The translations under genes and the position numbers were made by a program. Positions 1-6,072 of a stretch of 15,436 bases of DNA are shown here, piece by piece. The DNA comes from DASUFI01 sp036274635. Its GTDB lineage: Bacteria > Planctomycetota > B15-G4. The stretch spans positions 1-15,436 of the forward strand of contig DASUFI010000182.1 of NCBI GenBank assembly GCA_036274635.1, in the 5' to 3' direction. Below the pieces are notes generated by a model that did no database searches, was not told the DNA's origin, and saw only the letters and a list, made by a program, of their open reading frames with translations. The stretch's first letter is position 1; each line of letters begins with the position of its first letter.

Positions 1-181
1 CGCGGCCCGAGGTGCCCCCCACGGAAGGCCTTCCGCCCACGAGTGTTTGACCCGAGGGGGTCGGACAGACATGATGCGCTGCCATGTCTCCGCGCTGTCG
101 CGCGCCGGGGGCGGGCGGCCTCGTCCGCTGCGCCGACGGCGACGATGCGCGGCCCTCTCGAACCCTCACGGAGTCTCGCGC
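1..181. other. Left edge, upstream region of the DUF3332-type gene
   Basis: No convincing complete gene is visible. One + strand frame running from the window edge ends in TGA at 48-50 and would give only RPEVPPTEGLPPTSV. It could be the tail of a gene left of the window, but it is too short to judge. The reading frame of the next gene extends upstream to a GTG at 47, but that extension is Arg-rich and resembles G+C-rich noise rather than protein. The promoter of the downstream gene should lie here; I could not pick out convincing -35/-10 boxes. Confidence 0.3.
168..173 (+). promoter_or_regulatory. Ribosome binding site ACGGAG for the DUF3332-type gene
   Basis: ACGGAG ends 8 nt before the ATG at 182. 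It supports that start over the in-frame GTG at 47, and the signal peptide begins exactly at this ATG. Confidence 0.6.
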
Positions 182-526
182 ATGCGCAAGTCCATCAAGG
201 CGGCCACTCTCGCCAGCCTTCTCCTGCTCGGCTCGCTGACCTCGGGCTGCTATGGCCCGTTCAACCTCACCAGGAACCTGCACCACTGGAACGGCTCGAT
301 CGAGAACAAGTGGGGTCGTGAGGGCGTGTTCCTCGTCCTCGCGATCATCCCGGTGTATGGCATCTGCATGCTGGGCGACGCGATCATCTTCAACTCGATC
401 GAGTTCTGGGGTGGCGAGAATCCCATCAAGCCGTCGATGGCGACGGGCCCGACGGAGGAGATGGACCAGGTGGCGGCCGTCGTTGGCCTCCAGTACGCGG
501 TGACCACGGTCCCCGCGGTCCACTGA
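182..526 (+). CDS. DUF3332-type small lipoprotein
   Basis: This 114-residue protein opens with a basic n-region (MRKSIK), a hydrophobic stretch (residues 8-19) and LTSGC, with Cys23 as probable lipidation site. Thr rather than Leu/Val/Ile sits at -3, so the lipobox is slightly irregular. The mature part begins YGPFNLTRNLHHWNG. It holds an invariant-looking core KWGREGVFLVLAIIPVYG (44-60), a second hydrophobic patch (61-70) and FNSIEFWGGENP (70-81). From memory, this order of FNLT, HxWNG, IIPVYG and NSIEFWxGENP is that of DUF3332, a family of short bacterial lipoproteins without assigned function. Length fits the shorter family members. The core is hydrophobic enough to touch a membrane. The gene stands alone: it has its own ribosome site and is followed by an intrinsic terminator, so it is not part of the efflux operon behind it. 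The family is fairly sure; the function is unknown. Confidence 0.85.
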   Translation: MRKSIKAATLASLLLLGSLTSGCYGPFNLTRNLHHWNGSIENKWGREGVFLVLAIIPVYGICMLGDAIIFNSIEFWGGENPIKPSMATGPTEEMDQVAAVVGLQYAVTTVPAVH

Positions 527-570
527 CCGTCCGAGACGTGTCCCGGCGCTCCCCGGCGGGCGCCGAGCGA

Positions 571-606
571 GGGTCCGCGTCCCAGCAGGGGGCGCGGACC
601 CTTTTC
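571..606 (+). terminator. Intrinsic terminator after the DUF3332-type gene
   Basis: GGGTCCGCG (571-579) pairs perfectly with CGCGGACCC (593-601). The 13-nt loop is itself able to pair CCC with GGG, and TTTT follows at 602-605. This is a 9-bp G+C-rich stem with a T tract on the + strand, 44 nt after the stop codon. Confidence 0.85.
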
Positions 607-789
607 CGTTTCCGGAGCCTTGGCGAAGACGCCCACTGGGTCCCGGCCACCCACCCGCCACGGCCCGACGGACCCCGCCCGGGAAGGCATCCGGTACGCT
701 GCCGTCCCATCCGTTGCTACTTGCCGGCGCCACAAGCGTACTTGGGGTGTGCGCCGGCAGCCGGCCGGACGCCCGGGAGCCTCGAGCCG
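607..789 (+). other. Leader and promoter region of the efflux operon
   Basis: The gene-free stretch between terminator and operon must hold the operon promoter, but no convincing sigma-70-like pair of boxes stands out. GGGAG (775-779) lies 10 nt before the ATG at 790 and is the likely ribosome site. An open frame in phase with the operon's first gene extends back to 538. It crosses the terminator, and its translation is Arg/Pro-rich with no signal peptide, so I treat it as non-coding. Confidence 0.45.
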
Positions 790-2514
790 ATGAGACAGGG
801 CAGGTCGCTCCACGTCGCCGCGCTGGGCCTGCTGGCGGCCCTGCTCGGGGGGTGCCTCACCCCCGGCGAGCAGGCCGACTCGGCCGACGCCGAGGTGGGC
901 GCGCTGCTGGACAAGCTGCACACCGAGGTGCTCTCCGGCCGCGAGCGCGAGGTGCTGCAGCCGGCCCCCGCGGCCAAGCCCGAGCCTGTGGCGCCGCAGC
1001 TCCCCCCCGAGGGCGAAGGCCCGAGCCCGGGCGGCGGCCCCGGGCAGGAGTCGAAGGCCGCGGGCCGCGCCTCCGAGGCCGACCTCACGGCACCGCTGGA
1101 CAGCAGCTCGCCCGACGCGATCAAGCTCGACCTGAGATCCTCGCTGGCGCTCGCCGTGGGCACCGGACGCGAGTACCTCGACCGCCAGGACTCGCTCTAC
1201 CTCGCGGGGCTGTCGCTCACGCTGACGCGCTACAACTTCGGCCCCATCCTGAACAGCACGATCAGCACGCTGTGGCACGACAGCGAGGGCCAGCCGTCCA
1301 GCACCGAGCTGCTGGGCACGTTCGGGGTGAGCCAGATCCTGGACACGGGCGGCACGGCGACCTTCGACTCGCATGTCTCCCGCACGCACATCGCCTCCAC
1401 GCACAGCGTCGACACCGACGGCGACCCGTTCACTGACCCCGTGAAGGTGCTGGATCCTGTCTACTCGAGCGGCCTGGGCTTCGACCTGAGCCAGCCGCTG
1501 CTGCGGGGCTCGGGCTACCTGGTGAGCCACGAGGCCCTCACGCAGGGCGAGCGCAACGTCGTCTACGCGGTGCGCGACTTCGAGCTGTTCCGCGAGGACT
1601 TCTCGATCGACGTCGCGCGCGACTTCTACGACCTCGTCAGCCGCAAGGCGTCGATCGCCAACCTGGAGCAGAGCTGGCGCGACGCGGTCTTCGACGCCAC
1701 CAAGTCCGTGGCGCTGCGGCAGGTGGACCGGATCCAGGACGTGGACGTGTTCAATGCGCGACGCCGCGAGATCGATGCCGAGAACCAGCTCATCGAGGCG
1801 CGCACGGACTACAAGTCCGCGCTGGACGACTTCAAGATCAAGATCGGCCTGGCCACCAATGCGCCGGTCGTGCTGAGCGACGAGGAGCCCGTCTACCGCG
1901 CCGTGAACCTGGACGAGGAATCGGCCGTGGCCGTCGCGCTGGCCAACCGGCTGGACCTGATGAACGCGCGCGAGCGGCTGGAGGACACCGAGCGCCAGGT
2001 CATCATCGCGCGCGACGCGCTGCAACCGGAGCTCGGGCTGGACCTGGGCTACCACCTCAACAACGACTCGAGCGATTTCAATCACATCACGCCGGACCGC
2101 TGGGACGCCACGGCCGCCCTGACGCTCAACCTGCCGCTCAACCTGCAGGAGGAGCGCAACGCCTACCGCGCGGCGCTCATCAGCGTCGACGAGTCGCGGC
2201 GCAACCTGCAGCTCGAGTTCGACAACGTGGAGCGCGACGTGCGCAGCCAGCTGCGGACGCTGCGGCAGTTCGACCAGCAGATCGAGCTGCAGAAGGAGCA
2301 GATCCAGCAGGAGCTGCGCGCCGTGGCCGTGACGCAGATCAAGTACGAGTCGGGCGACGCGCAGAGCCGCGACCTGCTGGACGCGCGCAAGAGCCTCGTG
2401 GAGGCGCAGAACCAGCTCATCGACCTGCAGGCGCAGCATGTCATCGCGCGCCTGCGCCTGTTCCGCAACCTGGGCATCCTCTTCCTCGGTGACGACGGGA
2501 TGTGGATCGAATGA
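790..2514 (+). CDS. TolC-family outer membrane efflux lipoprotein
   Basis: At 574 residues this should be the outer-membrane channel of a tripartite exporter. The start at 790 is chosen because it opens a lipoprotein signal peptide (hydrophobic 9-20, LGGC with Cys22). A Pro/Gly/Glu-rich stretch (about 57-105) looks disordered. The TolC-type body follows. It contains beta segments with alternating Thr/Ser (about 140-240), long amphipathic helices (about 255-350), a conserved-looking LANRLDLMNARERLED repeat start (384-399), a second beta segment (416-450, with LTLNLPLN) and a second helical pair (about 458-555) with QIKYESGDAQSRDLLDARKSL. The two-fold arrangement of helix and strand blocks is typical of the family. 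Some relatives (OprM-like) are also lipidated. It is first in the operon and overlaps the adaptor gene by ATGA. The fold is fairly sure; the exported substrate is unknown. Confidence 0.88.
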   Translation: MRQGRSLHVAALGLLAALLGGCLTPGEQADSADAEVGALLDKLHTEVLSGREREVLQPAPAAKPEPVAPQLPPEGEGPSPGGGPGQESKAAGRASEADLTAPLDSSSPDAIKLDLRSSLALAVGTGREYLDRQDSLYLAGLSLTLTRYNFGPILNSTISTLWHDSEGQPSSTELLGTFGVSQILDTGGTATFDSHVSRTHIASTHSVDTDGDPFTDPVKVLDPVYSSGLGFDLSQPLLRGSGYLVSHEALTQGERNVVYAVRDFELFREDFSIDVARDFYDLVSRKASIANLEQSWRDAVFDATKSVALRQVDRIQDVDVFNARRREIDAENQLIEARTDYKSALDDFKIKIGLATNAPVVLSDEEPVYRAVNLDEESAVAVALANRLDLMNARERLEDTERQVIIARDALQPELGLDLGYHLNNDSSDFNHITPDRWDATAALTLNLPLNLQEERNAYRAALISVDESRRNLQLEFDNVERDVRSQLRTLRQFDQQIELQKEQIQQELRAVAVTQIKYESGDAQSRDLLDARKSLVEAQNQLIDLQAQHVIARLRLFRNLGILFLGDDGMWIE

Positions 2515-4058
2515 AGCTGCCGCTGATCATCGCCTCGCTGGTCGGCGTCGGCGTGATCGCCGTGGTGCTGTCCGGCGCCTTCGGCGGCGACGACGCGGCC
2601 GCCGCGGCCATCCCGCCCGAGTCGATGTTCGCGGTGCAGCACGGCTCCTTCACGGTGACGCTCACCGAGAACGGCACGCTGGTGGCCAAGGACAGCCAGA
2701 AGCTCTCCACCGGCACCGAGAGCAGCAGCAAGCTCACGCTGCTCGTCGAGGAGGGCAAGACCGTCGCCCAGGACGAGGTGCTCGCGAAGCTGGACACCAC
2801 GGAGCTGGAGACCGACCAGCAGCAGATCACCCTGGACATCGTGGCCGCCGAGGCCAACCTGTCCACCTCGAAGAACGAGCTCGAGATCCAGAAGGCCGAC
2901 AACGAGGCCTCGATCGAGAAGAGCCAGATCGCCCTGGACAAGGCCAAGATGGACCTCGAGAAGTACCGCGACGGCGACGCGCCCGGCGAGCGGCGCAAGC
3001 TGGAGATCGCCATCAAGGACGCCGAGACCACGGCCGCCCGCAGCAAGAAGAAGCTCGAGGACAGCCAGCTGCTCTTCAAGCAGGAGTACATCCCCAAGAG
3101 CGAGCTGGAGCAGAACGAGATCGAGAGCGAGAAGGCCGAGGTGGTGCTCGAGGGCGCCAGGCGCGAGCTCGACATGTTCGAGAAGTACAAGCTGCCCATG
3201 GACCTGACCGAGAAGGAGGCCGCGGTGCGCGACGCCCAGCGCGAGCGCAACAACGCCGACCTGCGCACGCAGTCGCTGCTGCGGCAGAAGGAGGTGGCCG
3301 TCGAGCAGAACGACAAGCGCCTCACGCGCCTCAAGGAGCGCCTCGACCGCAACCAGAAGGAGATCGAGAAGATGACGGTCAAGGCGCCTTCGCCCGGCAT
3401 CGTCCTCTACGGCGATCCCGAGCAGCCCTGGAACCGCGACAACATCCGGCTGGGCGGCGAGATCTGGGGCGGCATGGTGCTCATCACGCTGCCCGACCTG
3501 CGCGTCATGCAGGTCAAGCTGTCCGTGCACGAGGCCGACGTGAACAAGCTCGAGGCAGGCCAGAAGTGCAAGGTGACCATGGACACCTACCCGGGCGTGG
3601 TGCTCGACGGCGAGGTGACCAAGATCGCGTCCATCGCCGGCAGCGGGAACCCCTGGGACCGCGACCCCGAGGTCAAGAAGTTCGACGTGTCGGTCACGCT
3701 GGCCGACACGAGCAGCCTGGCGCTCAAGCCGGGCATCTCGGCCAAGGCCGAGATCTTCGTCGACAGGCGCGACGACGTGCTGTACGCCCCGCTGCAGTGC
3801 GTCTTCCCGCGCGAGGGCAGGAGCTGGGTGTGGGTCGTCGGCGCGGACGGCCAGCCGCAGGCGCGCGAGGTGACCACCGGCACGAGCAACGACAACTTCG
3901 TCGAGCTGGCCACGGGCGTGAAGGAGGGCGAGCACGTGCTGCTCTACAACCCGCAGCTGCCGCGCGCCGCCGAGCCGGGCGAGGCGCCCAAGCCGCAGGC
4001 CGCCGCCGAGCCGCAGGCCGTGGCCGCCGCCCCCGCCGCCCAGCCGGCCACGCCATGA
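2511..4058 (+). CDS. HlyD/MacA-like periplasmic adaptor subunit
   Basis: This 515-residue membrane fusion protein should link the inner-membrane transporter to the TolC-like channel. It has an N-terminal membrane segment (about 4-22), then half of a lipoyl domain (about 73-97, LTLLVEEGKTVAQDEVLAKL). A long charged coiled coil follows (about 100-287), then the second lipoyl half (MTVKAPSPGIVLYGDP, 288-303) and a beta-barrel region (330-420, with VKLSVHEADVNKLEAGQKC and ALKPGISAKAEIFV). A membrane-proximal domain (421-480) precedes an Ala/Pro-rich tail (484-515). It is longer than MacA (about 370 residues), mainly because of the helical hairpin and the tail. The ATG at 2511 overlaps the previous stop as ATGA; an in-frame GTG at 2502 would add only three residues. 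The gene also overlaps the ATPase gene by ATGA, so translation is probably coupled. Confidence 0.92.
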   Translation: MKLPLIIASLVGVGVIAVVLSGAFGGDDAAAAAIPPESMFAVQHGSFTVTLTENGTLVAKDSQKLSTGTESSSKLTLLVEEGKTVAQDEVLAKLDTTELETDQQQITLDIVAAEANLSTSKNELEIQKADNEASIEKSQIALDKAKMDLEKYRDGDAPGERRKLEIAIKDAETTAARSKKKLEDSQLLFKQEYIPKSELEQNEIESEKAEVVLEGARRELDMFEKYKLPMDLTEKEAAVRDAQRERNNADLRTQSLLRQKEVAVEQNDKRLTRLKERLDRNQKEIEKMTVKAPSPGIVLYGDPEQPWNRDNIRLGGEIWGGMVLITLPDLRVMQVKLSVHEADVNKLEAGQKCKVTMDTYPGVVLDGEVTKIASIAGSGNPWDRDPEVKKFDVSVTLADTSSLALKPGISAKAEIFVDRRDDVLYAPLQCVFPREGRSWVWVVGADGQPQAREVTTGTSNDNFVELATGVKEGEHVLLYNPQLPRAAEPGEAPKPQAAAEPQAVAAAPAAQPATP

Positions 4059-4771
4059 CGGCCATCCTCGAGCTGCGCGGCGTGGGCAAGACCTACGGCG
4101 CCGGGCACGCCGCGCTGCGCGTGCTCGCCGACGTGGACATGACCGTCGAGCAGGGCGAGTACCTGGCCGTCATCGGTCCGTCAGGCAGCGGCAAGTCCAC
4201 CCTGCTCAACATCCTCGGCTGCCTCGACGTGCCCTCCTTCGGCCACTACCTGGTCGAGGGGCGCGACGTGAGGAGCCTCGACGACACGCAGCTCTCGCAC
4301 CTGCGCAACCGGCGCATCGGCTTCGTCTTCCAGTCCTTCCAGCTGGTCAGCCACCTGACCGTGCTGGAGAACGTGGAGCTGCCGATGTTCTACGCGCGGC
4401 GCGGCCGGGGCGAGCGGCGCAAGCGCGCGCTGGAGCTGCTCGATCACGTGGGCCTGGGCGCGCGCGCGCAGCACCGGCCGGCGCAGCTCTCGGGCGGCGA
4501 GCGCCAGCGCTGCGCCATCGCGCGCGCCCTGTCCAACGAGCCGGCGCTGCTGCTGGCGGACGAGCCCACCGGCAACCTGGACACCCAGACCGGCCGCGAG
4601 ATCATGGAGCTGTTCCACGAGCTGCACCGCGCCGGCAGCACGCTGGTGCTCATCACGCACGACCCCGGCATCGCCGAGCAGGCGCCGCGCCGCGTGGCCC
4701 TGCGCGACGGGCGCGTCGAGTCCGACAGCGGCCGCCTGCCGCCCGTCGAGCGCATCCCGGTGCCCGCGTGA
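4055..4771 (+). CDS. MacB/LolD-type ABC transporter ATPase
   Basis: A complete 238-residue nucleotide-binding subunit powering the exporter. All motifs are present: Walker A GPSGSGKST (41-49), Q-loop glutamine at 93 in VFQSFQLV, signature LSGGERQR (145-152), Walker B LLLADEPTGNLD (165-176) with catalytic Glu170, and the H-loop His202 in LITHDP. The pattern GFVFQSFQLVSHLTVLENVELPM and ADEPTGNLD is typical of the MacB/LolD/FtsE group, whose transporters work on lipoproteins, peptides, macrolides or cell-wall enzymes rather than through a classical pore. Unlike E. coli MacB, the ATPase is a separate polypeptide and not fused to the permease. It overlaps the permease gene by GTGA, which suggests a 1:1 product ratio. 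Confidence 0.95.
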   Translation: MTAILELRGVGKTYGAGHAALRVLADVDMTVEQGEYLAVIGPSGSGKSTLLNILGCLDVPSFGHYLVEGRDVRSLDDTQLSHLRNRRIGFVFQSFQLVSHLTVLENVELPMFYARRGRGERRKRALELLDHVGLGARAQHRPAQLSGGERQRCAIARALSNEPALLLADEPTGNLDTQTGREIMELFHELHRAGSTLVLITHDPGIAEQAPRRVALRDGRVESDSGRLPPVERIPVPA

Positions 4772-6039
4772 TCGAGCTGGTCCGCGAGGCGCTGCGCAAC
4801 CTGGCGCGCCACAAGCTGCGCACCTTCCTCACGGCGCTGGGCATCATCTTCGGCGTGGCCTCGGTGATGAGCATGGTCTCCACCGGCGAGGGCGCGCGCC
4901 GCGCGATCCTGGCGCAGATCGGCGAGCTGGGCATACGCAACATCATCATCAACGCCCAGCGCCCGCCCGAGGAGGAGAACGTCCAGAGCCAGGAGAACCA
5001 GCGCAGCTGGACCATCGAGTACGGCCTCACCTTCAAGGACGCCGCGCAGATCCGCGCCACGCTGCCGGGCGTGCTCGAGGTGCTGCCGGTGCACGACGTG
5101 GACAAGTGGCTGTGGTTCAAGAGCCGGCGCCTCGAGGCCAAGGTGCGCGGCGTCACGCCCGAGTACTTCGAGCGCCTCAACCTGCACCCCATGCTGGGCC
5201 GCGCCCTCACCGCCGACGACGGGCTGCTGCGCCGCCGCGTGGCCGTGGTGCGCGCGCGCCTGCTGCGCGACGCCCTCTACGTCGGCGACCCGCTCGAGCT
5301 CGACCTCAAGGTGGGCTCGGAGTTCTTCCGCGTCGTGGGCGTGCTGCCGGACAACGAGTTCCAGAGCCCCAACCGCGCCGCGCTGGGCATCGACGACCGC
5401 ACGCTCGAGGTCTACGTGCCCTTCGACACCGTGGTCGACCGCTTCGGCCTCGAGAACCGCAAGTTCCGCTCGGGCAGCTTCGAGTCCAGCAAGGTCGAGC
5501 TGCACCAGCTCCTGTGCGTGGTGGACGACGAGAACCACGTCGAGAACGCCGCGCGCGGCATCTCGGCCATCCTCACCAGCTTCCACAAGAAGAAGGACTA
5601 CGAGATCACCGTGCCGCTCGAGCTGCTCGAGTCGCGCCGCAAGACCCAGCGCGTCTTCGACATCGTGCTGCCCATCGTGGCCGGCATCTCGCTGCTGGTG
5701 GGCGGCATCGGCGTGCTCAACATCATGCTGGCGTCCATCACCGAGCGCACCCGGGAGATCGGCATCCGCCGCGCGCTGGGGGCCACCGGCCTCGACATCA
5801 CCTGGCAGTTCCTGGTGGAGACGGTCACGCTCACCTCGCTCGGCGGCCTGCTGGGCGTCGCGCTGGGCGTGGCCGGCACGCAGCTGCTCAAGCGGATGAC
5901 GGAGTGGGAGGCGGTCGTCACTCCCTGGGCGCTGGCGCTCTCGCTCGGCGTCTCGATGCTGACGGGCATTGCCTTCGGCCTGTACCCTGCGCGCAAGGCG
6001 GCGAAGATGGAGCCCATCGCGGCGCTGCGGCACGAGTGA
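4768..6039 (+). CDS. MacB/FtsX-type ABC transporter permease
   Basis: This 423-residue inner-membrane subunit of the exporter starts at a GTG overlapping the ATPase stop. Topology follows MacB: a first membrane helix (about 19-37, RTFLTALGIIFGVASVM), a large periplasmic domain (about 40-295), then three helices (about 298-320, 346-370, 386-405). The family signatures are ERTREIGIRRALGAT (326-340), the cytoplasmic loop touching the ATPase, and YPARKAAKMEPIAALR (406-421) at the C-terminus. The periplasmic domain has the usual MacB_PCD features, including VRGVTPEYFE (127-136) and FRVVGVL (187-193). It closes the four-gene operon; only 33 nt separate its stop from the stop of the convergent propeller gene. 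Its last ~450 nt are repeated at 8310-8768, so this gene is one arm of a long direct repeat. It is intact and should be functional. Confidence 0.94.
   Translation: MIELVREALRNLARHKLRTFLTALGIIFGVASVMSMVSTGEGARRAILAQIGELGIRNIIINAQRPPEEENVQSQENQRSWTIEYGLTFKDAAQIRATLPGVLEVLPVHDVDKWLWFKSRRLEAKVRGVTPEYFERLNLHPMLGRALTADDGLLRRRVAVVRARLLRDALYVGDPLELDLKVGSEFFRVVGVLPDNEFQSPNRAALGIDDRTLEVYVPFDTVVDRFGLENRKFRSGSFESSKVELHQLLCVVDDENHVENAARGISAILTSFHKKKDYEITVPLELLESRRKTQRVFDIVLPIVAGISLLVGGIGVLNIMLASITERTREIGIRRALGATGLDITWQFLVETVTLTSLGGLLGVALGVAGTQLLKRMTEWEAVVTPWALALSLGVSMLTGIAFGLYPARKAAKMEPIAALRHE
5584..6039 (+). repeat. Direct repeat, copy A (3' end of the permease gene)
   Basis: This segment covers permease residues from about His273 to the stop codon and recurs at 8310-8768. 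From 5641 to 6039 the two align without gaps at an offset of 2729 nt and show 16 mismatches in 399 by hand count (about 96% identity). Upstream of 5641 the match weakens and needs two 1-nt gaps. It stops being recognisable near 5584, and similarity also ends at the stop codon. The repeat unit thus encodes the last three membrane helices and the ATPase-contact loop. Confidence 0.9.
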
Positions 6040-6072
6040 CGCGCGGCAGAGTGGCCCGGATCGAACGTGGGC

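Noticed and set aside
538..789. N-terminal extension of the TolC-like gene back to 538
   Set aside because: It would cross the terminator at 571-606 and hide the lipoprotein signal peptide that begins at 790.
250..2439. 729-codon open frame on the minus strand opposite the TolC-like gene
   Set aside because: It is a G+C-rich antisense shadow: its translation is dominated by Leu, Arg, Val, Ala and His, and it lies across a gene with clear family features and a terminator.
2163..3935. 590-codon minus-strand open frame opposite the adaptor
   Set aside because: Low-complexity Leu/Val/His/Asp composition mirrors the coiled coil on the other strand; no signal peptide, motif or ribosome site.
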